Assembly (NCBI GenBank): GCA_937121175.1 | Contig: CAKZKD010000028.1 | Span: 186,001-250,000, forward strand | Direction: 5' to 3' | Source: an uncultured Flavobacteriales bacterium | Lineage (GTDB): Bacteria; Bacteroidota; Bacteroidia; Flavobacteriales_G; Salibacteraceae | DNA: 64,000 nt | Shown here: one piece after another, positions 1-8,266 of the stretch | Layout: every line of letters begins with the position of its first letter | How positions within the stretch are numbered: the stretch's first letter is position 1 | Notes under the pieces: model-generated | The model's database searches: none | Seen by the model: the letters and a program-made list of their open reading frames with translations, nothing else | What the model was told of the DNA's origin: nothing | Made by a program: the position numbers and the translations under genes

Positions 1-402
1 ATAAATGCAAACCCTTCTACTGTGTGGGATGCACTCACTAACCCTGAAAAGATAAAGGTTTACCTGTTTGGGACAGAAACCAAAACCGACTGGAAAGTAG
101 GAAGCCCCATTGCATTTGAAGGAAATTACGAAGGCCACGTATATCAGGACAAGGGCAATGTATTGGAAGTAAAGAAAAAAGAATTGTTGCGATACAATTA
201 TTGGAGCAGTATGTCTGGTACTGAGGATAAAATTGAGAATTACTTTATCGTTTCATACATTATTGAACCAGTATCTGAAGGCGCGGTCAAATTCACATGG
301 CATCAATCGGGTTTTCCGAATGAAGAAAGACGAGCGCATACAGAACAAGGGTTGCAAAGTATGTTGGAACAGATTAAAAATATCGCTGAAATTAATGAGT
401 AG
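1..402 (+). CDS. AHSA1/SRPBCC domain protein, 5' end outside window
   Basis: The reading frame is open from the first base and ends at TAG 400-402, so the true start lies upstream. The GTG at 22 is an internal Val codon and not a start. The visible part begins with the AHSA1 signature (NPSTVWDALTNPEKI) and continues through a beta-rich stretch with TFTWHQ-like spacing (KFTWHQSGF) to a C-terminal helix (GLQSMLEQIK), the usual helix-grip layout. Proteins of this superfamily bind hydrophobic ligands or co-chaperone Hsp90; in bacteria most have no known substrate. About 10-15 residues are missing at the N terminus. It overlaps the next gene's original ATG (395) by 8 bases, which suggests coupled translation. 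Confidence 0.85.
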   Translation: MNANPSTVWDALTNPEKIKVYLFGTETKTDWKVGSPIAFEGNYEGHVYQDKGNVLEVKKKELLRYNYWSSMSGTEDKIENYFIVSYIIEPVSEGAVKFTWHQSGFPNEERRAHTEQGLQSMLEQIKNIAEINE

Positions 403-433
403 GTACCTCTTACTTGGCATATTACTACTATGA

Positions 434-784
434 ATGGCTTGTAAGCAGGACGATCCAACTGAGTTTGGTGAGGAATATGGTATAATTTTCTATGAATTGG
501 AATTAAAATATCAGGACATTCAAGCCGTAGCGAACTCTAAACCTTGTATTGATTCTACCGATTGGAAATTCACCTCAATTGGAACTAGGGCCTGCGGTGG
601 ACCACAAGGTTACATCGCCTATTCTTCAGAAATAGATGAGCCCAACTTCTTACAGAAAGTACGAGAATACAGTGATTTGGAAGACGAATACAATAGAAAA
701 TCCGGAATTTCTTCAACATGCGACCTTCCTGCGGAACCAACAGGTGTGAGGTGTGAAAATTTGAAGCCAGTGTTTATCTATTGA
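434..784 (+). CDS. small Cys-containing lipoprotein-like protein with in-frame TGA in its signal peptide
   Basis: The longest intact frame starts at ATG 434 and gives 116 residues beginning MACKQDD. The same frame is open upstream from ATG 395 and encodes MSRYLLLGILLL, then TGA (431-433), then MACKQDD. Read through, this is a normal lipoprotein signal peptide; a single TTA-to-TGA change would explain the stop and would restore an LMAC lipobox. The body carries ACGGPQGYIAYSSEID and two further Cys near the C terminus, a pattern I associate with small secreted Bacteroidota proteins of unknown function. Either the product has lost its export signal, or this is an early pseudogene, or there is a base error. 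No catalytic motif is visible. Confidence 0.6.
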   Translation: MACKQDDPTEFGEEYGIIFYELELKYQDIQAVANSKPCIDSTDWKFTSIGTRACGGPQGYIAYSSEIDEPNFLQKVREYSDLEDEYNRKSGISSTCDLPAEPTGVRCENLKPVFIY

Positions 785-855
785 ATCATTTTAAAATTCA
801 GACAAAAATTCTTTTCAAAGCAAAACTCAGTTTTCGGTAAGTAAACTATTTACAC

Positions 856-863
856 CATCTTTG
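856..863 (+). promoter_or_regulatory. weak TAnnTTTG-like promoter element
   Basis: CATCTTTG differs from the Bacteroidota -7 consensus TAnnTTTG at one position and lies 7 bases before the helicase ATG. I see no clear -33 TTG. If used, the transcript would be leaderless or nearly so. Confidence 0.3.
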
Positions 864-870
864 GCATTAC

Positions 871-2196
871 ATGAAATTTGAAGAATTAAACATCTCCGAT
901 AGCTTAAAAGAAGCAGTTGGATACATGGGGTTTGAAAACTGCACCCCTATACAAGACGAAGCAATACCAACTATACTAAACGGAAAAGATTTAATAGGAT
1001 GTGCCCAAACCGGAACCGGTAAAACGGCGGCATTTCTTATTCCGATGCTGGAAAAACTAACCCAAACAAAAAACGATAAAGTACGAGCATTAATCATTGT
1101 TCCTACAAGAGAGTTAGCGGTTCAAATTGACGAACAAGTACAAGCCATTGGCTATTTCATGGGTATAAGCTCTATTCCGGTTTTTGGTGGAGGCGAAGGC
1201 GGTGATTTCTCTCAACAAAAAACTGCCATTCAGCAAGGAGCTGATTTATTAATTGCTACACCTGGCAGACTGATTGCGCACATGAATTTAGGTTACGTTG
1301 ACCTTTCTGGTTTGGAAATGTTAGTACTGGACGAAGCCGACCGTATGTTAGACATGGGCTTTATCGAAGACATAACCAAAATCATTGAGAAGACGCCTAA
1401 GGAGCGTCAAACGTTAATGTTCTCTGCAACCATGGCAACTCAAATTAGGGTATTGGCGAAACAAATTCTTAAACAACCAGAGCAAATAAACTTGGCAATT
1501 GCAAAACCTGCGGAAGGAGTGAACCAAGTAATTTACAACGTTTACAACCCAAATAAACTAGCCTTAGCCTCTCATATTCTGAAAAATCAAGACATTCAGA
1601 ACATGATAATTTTTGCCTCTCGAAAAGAGATGGTGGATCAAATTGAACGTGCATTAATTAAAGATGGGCATTCGATTAAAAGTTTGCATTCTGGCAGAGA
1701 ACAATCGGAACGTCAGGAACGCTTACGCGATTTTAAAGCAGGCAACATAAAAATATTGGTGGCTACCGATGTTTTGAGCAGAGGAATTGATATTCAAGGA
1801 TTGAGTCATGTAATGAATTTTGACATGCCGAATGACGCTGCAGATTATGTGCATCGTATCGGCAGAACTGCGCGAGCAGACTCAAAGGGAACGGCTATTT
1901 CTTTTGTAAATGAAGAAGACCAGTTGAAAATGATGAATGTTGAGGAACTTATCGAAAGAGTCCTTGACAAACTAGACACTCCTTCCGAAATTGGAGATAG
2001 CCCAAAATATGACCCATCTGCCCAAATGCGTTCTAAAAAAGGCAAAAGCGGTGGTAAAGGTGGCGGAAATAACCGAAATTTTAAAGGTAAAAGACCGCAA
2101 GGTAAAGACGGTAAAAAGCCTTGGTTTAAGAATAAAAACAAGAAAGGGAATTCAGGTAATAACTCGAATTCCCACAAGCCAAAACCCCAAAGCTAA
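871..2196 (+). CDS. ATP-dependent DEAD-box RNA helicase, RhlE type
   Basis: The 441-residue protein carries the full set of DEAD-box motifs: Q motif (FENCTPIQ, about 21-28), Walker A (AQTGTGKT, 45-52), PTRELAVQI, TPGRL, DEAD (about 154), SAT (about 185) and HRIGRTAR (about 328). The last 75 residues are Lys/Gly/Asn-rich (KGKSGGKGGGNNRNFKGKRP), the basic RNA-binding tail of RhlE/CsdA-like helicases. It should remodel structured RNA in the cytoplasm, in ribosome assembly, mRNA turnover or cold adaptation; the specific role cannot be read from sequence. The ATG at 871 fits the family's N terminus, and the gene stands alone behind a weak promoter-like element. Confidence 0.95.
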   Translation: MKFEELNISDSLKEAVGYMGFENCTPIQDEAIPTILNGKDLIGCAQTGTGKTAAFLIPMLEKLTQTKNDKVRALIIVPTRELAVQIDEQVQAIGYFMGISSIPVFGGGEGGDFSQQKTAIQQGADLLIATPGRLIAHMNLGYVDLSGLEMLVLDEADRMLDMGFIEDITKIIEKTPKERQTLMFSATMATQIRVLAKQILKQPEQINLAIAKPAEGVNQVIYNVYNPNKLALASHILKNQDIQNMIIFASRKEMVDQIERALIKDGHSIKSLHSGREQSERQERLRDFKAGNIKILVATDVLSRGIDIQGLSHVMNFDMPNDAADYVHRIGRTARADSKGTAISFVNEEDQLKMMNVEELIERVLDKLDTPSEIGDSPKYDPSAQMRSKKGKSGGKGGGNNRNFKGKRPQGKDGKKPWFKNKNKKGNSGNNSNSHKPKPQS

Positions 2197-2201
2197 TTGG
2201 C

Positions 2202-5168
2202 TTGCGCTTAATTCTATCCTTGATATTATTAAGCTGCTTTTATGGATTAAGCAGCCAAGAGTTCATTGCTAAAAATTACACTGCTGCCGACGGGCTGCCT
2301 AGCTCTGAATGTTATCAAACTATTCAAGATTCACAGGGAAACATTTGGATAGCAACGGATAGAGGGCCAACCAAGTTCGACGGATATTCTTTTAAAACTT
2401 TTGGTGGCTCAGACGGTCTAAAAGACCTTACCGTGTTTAGAATTATTGAGTTCAATGGAATGATTCATTTTAGAACGAATTCAGAAAAAATATTTTCATA
2501 TACTGGAGATACTATCATCGAACTACCCGTCTTCAAAAAATTAAGTGAACTACTTAATAAATCAAACAACACAATTATGGATTTAGTGGTTAATGATGCG
2601 AACCAACTCATCATCTCAACTACATTCCAAAACAATCAAAAGCCCGGATATTACAAAATAGAAGATTGGGAGGATTTTGATTTTGTCCAATTTCCGTATT
2701 CGAATGAGCACGCTGTACTAAAAATACTGTCAAATCAAAAAATCATACGAACTAGAACCCCAAATAAACCTCCCCTTGAAGATTCGTTGATATTTCGAAT
2801 AATAACCGAAAATGAAACTGTTCAATTTAAAAGTAAGTATGTTCGAACCGGCACAGCTGATAAGGAGGTTCTTCTTCAACTAAAATCAGGAGAATTTTTA
2901 TTTGCGTTACAGAACTTCTATCATATCGCTGGTGACGATAAAATGCAAATTATCCCTGACCTACCTATAAGTATTAACAGTGGTTCCGAATTTAAATTGA
3001 ACGACTCTACATTTCTCTTTGGCATGGAAAATTCGGGCTTCTTAATGCTGGTTAAGAATAAAGATGGTTGGTCAAAATTCGAGTCGAACGAAATAAAAGG
3101 AGCTTCCAATTTCTTTTTGGATTTTGAAGGAGGACTTTGGATATCAACACTTAAAAATGGAGTTTACTATTGTAAAAATCCGAACATTAAAAAGCTTCGC
3201 ATAGCCCTACATTCAATGGACGTACCGTCTCTTATTAATTTTAAAAATGAAGTTTATGGGGTTAGTAACATTGGAGAGGTTTTCAGCATTAAAAACACAA
3301 CAATCCCAAAACTAAATTCTGTTACCCGGACTAACGTTCAAATTAATGAGCTATTTGCAAGCAAAGACGGCATTTTAGCAAGTGCTAACTTAGGTTTAAG
3401 TAATAAAAAAAATAAAGTTAAACTCAAGGGTTCAGATGTGAAATTATTGAATGCATTGGGGGGCAAGTTTCAGTCCTATACAAGAAACAATGAATTATTA
3501 ATTACTGGACCCTATGGTGTTTACACATTTGATTCGGAGTCTGATAACTTTCAAAAATTCACAGCCAGTCATTATAGACTCACAAACAATCACGACATTC
3601 ACCAATCACATGATGGTAAAATATTTTTGGCAACAAACTCGGGCTTAAAAACCATTAAACTTAACAATGGTGTGGTTCATGAAACCGAGAGTACACTAGA
3701 AGGTATCAGAATCAACCATATTGAACCCCTTAAGGACAATATCGTATTCCTCGCCACGGCTACTCAAGGGCTAATTGTTTTTGACCTGAAAAAGAAAAAA
3801 ACACTTACCACATTTAACCAGAAATCTGGGCTAATAAACAACTATGTTTCAAAAATCATCCCTGGAAAAGACCAATCATACTGGGTTCTTGGGTTGTCAT
3901 ACTTAGCCGTTCTAGAATACGACTCAACTAATAATCATTTGAAACTCAACAGAACAATTTCTGCCGCAAATGGCTTGATTTCGGGGAAAGTTAATGATCT
4001 GTGCTTTAATAAAAATTTGGCTTTTGTGGCAGGCGAAAATGAAGTCCAATTCTTTGATTCTGCGTTAGATGCTAAGAACCTTACCCCGCCGCTTATTAAT
4101 ATAAGTTCGGCTCTGCTACTTAATGACGCGGAAACCAACCTTGAACCCAATAGCAGTCTTACTTCTGTTCAAAATGATGTAAGATTCGCTTTTAATGGAA
4201 TCAATTTTAGATCGGAAGGAGAAACAAAGTATGAATATAGATTAACAGGCAATTCGAATCGTTCTTTAACCACTAATGAAAGGGAAGTTTCCTTTCTAAA
4301 TTTAAGCCCGGGTGACTATAATTTTGAAGTGTTCGCTATTAATAACTGCGGTGTAAAAAGCACAAATCCTGCGAGATTCAGTTTTACTATTTTACCTCCA
4401 TTTTACCAAACTAGTTGGTTCTATTTCTTAATCATCTTAGCATTTGGGCTGATCATTTACTTAGTTTACAGACTAAGAATTAAAAGACTTGAAGAAAAAA
4501 ACAATAATTTAATTGCAAACAATGAATTACGCCAAAAAGCATTGATCGCACAAATGAATCCGCATTTCATTTTTAATTCTATGAATAGCATTTTGAGCTT
4601 AATTATGGAAAATAAAAATGATGTTGCGGAGGATTACCTAACACGGTTTTCTGGTCTTTTGAGAAATGCGTTGAATCAGTCTGACGAAACGTTTACTCTT
4701 TTAAAAAATGAACTCCTAATTACTCAAGAATACGTGCAGCTTGAAGCAATGCGGTTCAATTTTTCGATTGATTATGAAACTCATTTACAAGATGGGATTC
4801 ATGAAAACAAAATTCTTGTTCCAAGTTTAATTCTTCAAACCTTAGCCGAGAATTCAATACTTCATGGAATTATTCCAGCACAAAAAAATGGACTAATTAC
4901 TGTTTCAATTTCAATAAAATCTGATTTCTTAATTAGGATAGACATTGTTGATAATGGAATAGGAATAATAGCATCAAAGGATTTTAAAAAGGGCCAAACC
5001 AATACTCATAAATCTAAAGGAACCAATATTTTAAAAGAACGCGTTGAAACACTTGGAAAAATTTACAACACCAATTGCAATATTGAATTCTCCGATACTG
5101 GAAGCGGAACGAAGGTATCATTGTGTATTCCGTACCTTGTTCAGGAAAAGAAAAATATCAACTCATAA
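2202..5168 (+). CDS. two-component regulator propeller histidine kinase (LytS-like output)
   Basis: The start is TTG 2202, five bases after the helicase stop; it gives a clean signal peptide (LRLILSLILLSCFYGLSS). Of 988 residues, about 20-640 are periplasmic beta-propeller repeats (DSQGNIWIATDRG is a typical Reg_prop blade), about 660-730 match a Y_Y_Y domain (YEYRLTG, LSPGDYNFEVFAINNCG), and one membrane helix follows (about 740-760). The cytoplasmic part has the LytS-type phospho-acceptor motif QMNPHFIFNSMNSI (His about 788), an N box (LAENSILHG, about 880) and DNGIGI. The family senses an extracellular ligand and phosphorylates a LytTR response regulator, but no LytTR gene lies in the window. 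Its 3' end overlaps the convergent DUF218 gene by 28 bases. Confidence 0.9.
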   Translation: MRLILSLILLSCFYGLSSQEFIAKNYTAADGLPSSECYQTIQDSQGNIWIATDRGPTKFDGYSFKTFGGSDGLKDLTVFRIIEFNGMIHFRTNSEKIFSYTGDTIIELPVFKKLSELLNKSNNTIMDLVVNDANQLIISTTFQNNQKPGYYKIEDWEDFDFVQFPYSNEHAVLKILSNQKIIRTRTPNKPPLEDSLIFRIITENETVQFKSKYVRTGTADKEVLLQLKSGEFLFALQNFYHIAGDDKMQIIPDLPISINSGSEFKLNDSTFLFGMENSGFLMLVKNKDGWSKFESNEIKGASNFFLDFEGGLWISTLKNGVYYCKNPNIKKLRIALHSMDVPSLINFKNEVYGVSNIGEVFSIKNTTIPKLNSVTRTNVQINELFASKDGILASANLGLSNKKNKVKLKGSDVKLLNALGGKFQSYTRNNELLITGPYGVYTFDSESDNFQKFTASHYRLTNNHDIHQSHDGKIFLATNSGLKTIKLNNGVVHETESTLEGIRINHIEPLKDNIVFLATATQGLIVFDLKKKKTLTTFNQKSGLINNYVSKIIPGKDQSYWVLGLSYLAVLEYDSTNNHLKLNRTISAANGLISGKVNDLCFNKNLAFVAGENEVQFFDSALDAKNLTPPLINISSALLLNDAETNLEPNSSLTSVQNDVRFAFNGINFRSEGETKYEYRLTGNSNRSLTTNEREVSFLNLSPGDYNFEVFAINNCGVKSTNPARFSFTILPPFYQTSWFYFLIILAFGLIIYLVYRLRIKRLEEKNNNLIANNELRQKALIAQMNPHFIFNSMNSILSLIMENKNDVAEDYLTRFSGLLRNALNQSDETFTLLKNELLITQEYVQLEAMRFNFSIDYETHLQDGIHENKILVPSLILQTLAENSILHGIIPAQKNGLITVSISIKSDFLIRIDIVDNGIGIIASKDFKKGQTNTHKSKGTNILKERVETLGKIYNTNCNIEFSDTGSGTKVSLCIPYLVQEKKNINS

Positions 5169-5764
5169 AACACCTTTAGGTATTCCTCCGTCAAAGTCTG
5201 CCCTTTACCATTAAAATAAACGGTCTCTTTATCCATTTCCAGCATTGTCTTTGGCATTTTAGCCATCTTAAAATCACCTTGCCAATGTTTGTACATTAGT
5301 ATGCTACACCTCATTTGGTGGTAGGGTGAAGTAGCGACCACCGCATTTTTAATTCCTAAATCCGCACAAATTTTTTTTGAGTTAATGATGTTTTCTTCGG
5401 TAGAATAGCTCAGAGTATCCCAAATGATGTCTTCGAGGTCTATTTTCCATTCAGATGTCATTCGTTCAACAAATCCAGCTCGCTCGTGTGGATAGCACGT
5501 ACCTTCTGAAAGTATAATTGTTCGCTTTTTCATTTGATACAATGCACTGGCCAAATTCAACCGTTCTTCGGTACCTCGGCCTGGGTTACAACCACCACCT
5601 GGCACAATAATTACATCACCAAAATTATCAGGAACGACACCTCCTACTTTCAGGGGGATTTTAGCAATTGTTATTTGTTTTTTATACGGCAAACAGCTAA
5701 ATACCAAAATGAGAAGAATGAAAAATCCGGCAGTTTTAAAAATATGCTTGCTTACTTTTACCAC
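5141..5764 (-). CDS. YdcF/SanA-like DUF218 lipoprotein
   Basis: The 207-residue protein begins at GTG 5764. Its N terminus is a lipoprotein signal peptide (GFFILLILVFSCLPYKK; Cys at about 24). The rest matches DUF218: VIIVPGGGCN, an LxxA helix, IILSEG, an acidic STEENI segment and ATSPYHQMR near the end. Characterised relatives (SanA, ElyC, YdcF) are envelope proteins connected with peptidoglycan or lipid-carrier metabolism; the reaction here is unknown. The start codon is one base away from the ATG of the divergent leucine-rich-repeat gene, so each gene's promoter must lie inside the other's coding sequence. The 3' end overlaps the histidine kinase. Confidence 0.8.
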   Translation of the reverse strand: MVKVSKHIFKTAGFFILLILVFSCLPYKKQITIAKIPLKVGGVVPDNFGDVIIVPGGGCNPGRGTEERLNLASALYQMKKRTIILSEGTCYPHERAGFVERMTSEWKIDLEDIIWDTLSYSTEENIINSKKICADLGIKNAVVATSPYHQMRCSILMYKHWQGDFKMAKMPKTMLEMDKETVYFNGKGQTLTEEYLKVFYELIFFFS

Positions 5765-5765
5765 A

Positions 5766-6782
5766 ATGCGAGAACTAAGTGTTTTACAATTTTTGGTAGT
5801 GTGTTTTTGTTGCTTTTTGAATCACACAGTTTCGGGTCAATATTACTACAATGGAATGGAAAGAACCATTGAGCAACGAGTATATACTCACATAAATTCA
5901 GCGCTTCAAACTCCAGACATTGTTTATCACATAGATTTAAGAAACCAAAAACTAACCACATTTCCAGATGCCTTGTACAAGTTCCCTAATTTAAGGTCGA
6001 TAATACTGAGTGGCAACGCGATTGACAAGGTTGATATAAAATCCAATACGTTTCAAAACGTAGTTACACTTGACCTTTCCGACAATCGCATCCATGAATT
6101 TTTAATTGGTCAAAATAGCCTTACATATCTCAAAAAACTAAACTTAGACAACAATCAATTGGTCTATTTCCCTCAATTGGGCAATTATTATTTTGTGGTT
6201 GAAGACTTGTCGCTTCGGTACAATTACATCGCTCATATTCCGATGGGTGAGCTTTTTCCAGCAACCGTTAAATTCTTGTATTTGGATAATAATCCAATCA
6301 AAAACCACGAGGTCATTTTTAGAGAAGGTACTCAATTGGAGGAATTGTATTTGTATCAAACTGGACTAAGAAATTTACCCCAAGACCTAAGTTTGGAACG
6401 ACTGGCCAAACTAAACTTAGGTAATAATCCTCTAGAATTTAAATCCTTCAAAGCTAAAAACTACCCCAAACTAGTTCATCTTGACATCGGCTATGTGGAC
6501 TTGACAAACATCAATCCATTCGAAGAATTAAATGAGCTTAAAAAGCTACGTTACCTCAGTTTAGAATCTTGTAACCTAACTAGTTTATCCGCGCAAATTG
6601 GCGGTTTAAAAAGCTTAAAGGAGATCAGTTTACTAGGCAATGAACTAAACCAACTACCAGTTGAATTCTACGAACTTAAACTGAAACTCATTAATCTTCA
6701 GCGTAATCCATTGAACTCAGAAACTGTCTCAGAATTAATAAAAACGTTCAAGAAAAGCACCTTAAATTTAGAACACGACTAA
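5766..6782 (+). CDS. secreted leucine-rich-repeat protein
   Basis: I chose ATG 5766 because it gives a good signal peptide (LSVLQFLVVCFCCFLNHTVSGQ); the frame is open to ATG 5709, but that start would overlap the divergent DUF218 gene by 56 bases. The mature protein (338 residues in all) consists of about ten leucine-rich repeats with the LxxLxLxxNxL core, for example LRSIILSGNAI, LKKLNLDNNQL, VKFLYLDNNPI and LKEISLLGNEL. It should form a short solenoid for protein binding in the periplasm or outside the cell. There is no T9SS sorting domain or lipobox. Its TAA stop shares the tetranucleotide CTAA (6779-6782) with the TAG stop of the convergent moaCB gene. Confidence 0.85.
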   Translation: MRELSVLQFLVVCFCCFLNHTVSGQYYYNGMERTIEQRVYTHINSALQTPDIVYHIDLRNQKLTTFPDALYKFPNLRSIILSGNAIDKVDIKSNTFQNVVTLDLSDNRIHEFLIGQNSLTYLKKLNLDNNQLVYFPQLGNYYFVVEDLSLRYNYIAHIPMGELFPATVKFLYLDNNPIKNHEVIFREGTQLEELYLYQTGLRNLPQDLSLERLAKLNLGNNPLEFKSFKAKNYPKLVHLDIGYVDLTNINPFEELNELKKLRYLSLESCNLTSLSAQIGGLKSLKEISLLGNELNQLPVEFYELKLKLINLQRNPLNSETVSELIKTFKKSTLNLEHD

Positions 6783-7687
6783 TCGTGTCTTCCACCTCCA
6801 ATTATTTTGAAAACGTGCAACAACGCGGGGAACAGAGCGTCCATAGTTTCACTGGCTCCTTTTGTAGAACCAGGTACCGTAAGTACTAATGTTTTTCCTG
6901 CTGTTCCTGCAACTCCTCTCGATAACATCGAGAACGGGGTTCTTTCTTGGCCATAGGCTCTAGCGGCTTCCATAACTCCATCAATTTCTCTGTCTAACAA
7001 CGGTCTTACGGCATCGGGAGTAACGTCTCGCACTGAAAGGCCTGTGCCTCCAGTAAAAATCAATAAATCGTGGTTGTTTTTTGAAGCTGATACTTCTGCC
7101 TGAATCTGCTCAATTTCATCAGGAATAACTTTGTAATTATCGATGGTAACATCAAACGATTTCAATTTATCACAAATAGCTAATCCTGCCTTATCATCTT
7201 TTTGCCCTTTCGAAATAGTATCACTACAAACAATAATTGATGCCTTTAAATCCTTTCTAAACTTATCTTTCCAATCGGATTTCCCTCCTTTTTTTGAAAG
7301 CAGTTTGATATTAGAAATCTCAACTCCTTTATCAATTGGTTTGAGCATGTCGTACATAGTTAAAGCCACTACCGAGGCTCCGTGCATTGCCTCCACTTCC
7401 ACTCCGGTTTTGTAAATTGTTTTAACCGTCATAGTAATTATAACAGACAAACCTGCGATATTATAATCAATACCTGTGTATTCAACCGGAAGAGGATGAC
7501 AATCAGGAAGCATTTCCCAAGTGCGTTTTACCCCTAAAAGTCCGGCTGCTTTAGCCATTGAAAAAACGTCGCCCTTGGGTACAGTTCCATTTTGAATTGC
7601 TTTTATTGTCTCTTCGCTCGAAACATTAATTATGGCTTGAGCAATTGCTATTCTTAGTGTATTGGGTTTGTTCGTAATATCTACCAT
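6779..7687 (-). CDS. moaCB: bifunctional molybdenum cofactor biosynthesis protein MoaC/MoaB
   Basis: Two domains are fused in 302 residues. Residues 1 to about 150 are MoaC (MVDITNKPNTLR, KGDV, CHPLP, GVEVEAMHG, YDMLKPID), the cyclic pyranopterin monophosphate synthase, with the conserved Lys, His, Glu and Asp positions all present. Residues about 155-302 are MoaB/MogA-like (IIVCSDTISKG, LLIFTGGTGLSVRDVTPDA, VLTVPGSTKGA), which adenylylates molybdopterin. The fusion joins an early and a late step of cofactor synthesis in one polypeptide. It is the last gene of the minus-strand cofactor operon, 117 bases after moaE, and its stop overlaps the convergent LRR gene by 4 bases. MoaA, which acts before MoaC, is not encoded here. 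Confidence 0.95.
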   Translation of the reverse strand: MVDITNKPNTLRIAIAQAIINVSSEETIKAIQNGTVPKGDVFSMAKAAGLLGVKRTWEMLPDCHPLPVEYTGIDYNIAGLSVIITMTVKTIYKTGVEVEAMHGASVVALTMYDMLKPIDKGVEISNIKLLSKKGGKSDWKDKFRKDLKASIIVCSDTISKGQKDDKAGLAICDKLKSFDVTIDNYKVIPDEIEQIQAEVSASKNNHDLLIFTGGTGLSVRDVTPDAVRPLLDREIDGVMEAARAYGQERTPFSMLSRGVAGTAGKTLVLTVPGSTKGASETMDALFPALLHVFKIIGGGRHD

Positions 7688-7689
7688 TT

Positions 7690-7804
7690 TTAAGTATTAA
7701 GTTAGCAGTGACTAGTGATTAAGTGGTCTTATACTTCTGTTTTTAACTTTGCTGTTATCCAGCGAGTATAAACCAACTATTTACTAATAACTATTCACTA
7801 GAAA
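7690..7804. repeat. TAGT-rich intergenic spacer between moaE and moaCB
   Basis: This 115-base spacer is the only real gap in the cofactor operon. Its right half (7775-7804) is a run of irregular ACTA-type units (ACTATTTACTAATAAC, then CTATTCACTAG), and CTAGTGA (7712-7718) is inverted as TCACTAG (7795-7801). It resembles short dispersed AGTGAATAGT-type intergenic sequences I recall from other Bacteroidota genomes; I cannot show that it is repeated elsewhere in this one. No promoter for moaCB is visible. Confidence 0.3.
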
Positions 7805-8254
7805 CTAGCTATTGACTTTCCATTGATGCGACTCATCTTCAAATATTTCCTTTCCAAAAATGGGTGCTTTTTCTTTAATTGCCTCTAGTATGAATCGACA
7901 AGCATCATTAGCGGCATTTCGCCTCGGTGAAGAAACGAAAATGAACAAACAAATTTCTCCTGCATTAACCTTTCCTATACTATGATAGATGTGCATACAT
8001 GTCAAATCGTATTTATCAAATGCTTCTTCACGAATTTTGAAAACCTCTTCATTTGCTATCACCTCATTAGCGGTGTATTCAATAGCGGCTACTTTTTTTC
8101 CTGCAATTTCGTCTGCCCTAACTTGACCCATAAAAATACTATGCGCTCCTATCTCGGTTTTCGTTTGGTGATTGGCAATTGATTTACCAATCGATTCGGC
8201 AGATATTGCTCCGGGTTTAAAAATTGGTTTTGGTGCTCTTCTTTTTAGTTCCAT
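7805..8254 (-). CDS. moaE: molybdopterin synthase catalytic subunit MoaE
   Basis: The 149-residue protein matches MoaE throughout: GAHSIFMGQVR, IEYTANEVIANEE, HIYHSIGKVNAGEICLFI, SSPRRNAANDACRFI and a C terminus ending HQWKVNS. MoaE accepts sulfur from the thiocarboxylated C terminus of MoaD and inserts the dithiolene into precursor Z. The segment IKEKAPIFGKE corresponds to the catalytic-lysine region of E. coli MoaE (Lys119 and Lys126). The first Lys is present; the second appears displaced by one residue, with Gly at its place and Lys next to it. I believe this variant is common in Bacteroidota. moaD lies 12 bases upstream. Confidence 0.95.
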   Translation of the reverse strand: MELKRRAPKPIFKPGAISAESIGKSIANHQTKTEIGAHSIFMGQVRADEIAGKKVAAIEYTANEVIANEEVFKIREEAFDKYDLTCMHIYHSIGKVNAGEICLFIFVSSPRRNAANDACRFILEAIKEKAPIFGKEIFEDESHQWKVNS

Positions 8255-8266
8255 TTAATCTTTTTT

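Noticed and set aside
1845-2177. 110-codon minus-strand ORF inside the DEAD-box gene
   Set aside because: Antisense shadow of the basic, low-complexity helicase tail; its composition (Pro/Leu/Phe runs) has no domain pattern.
7143-7415. 90-codon plus-strand ORF inside moaCB
   Set aside because: Overlaps a clear two-domain enzyme throughout and shows no motif or promoter.
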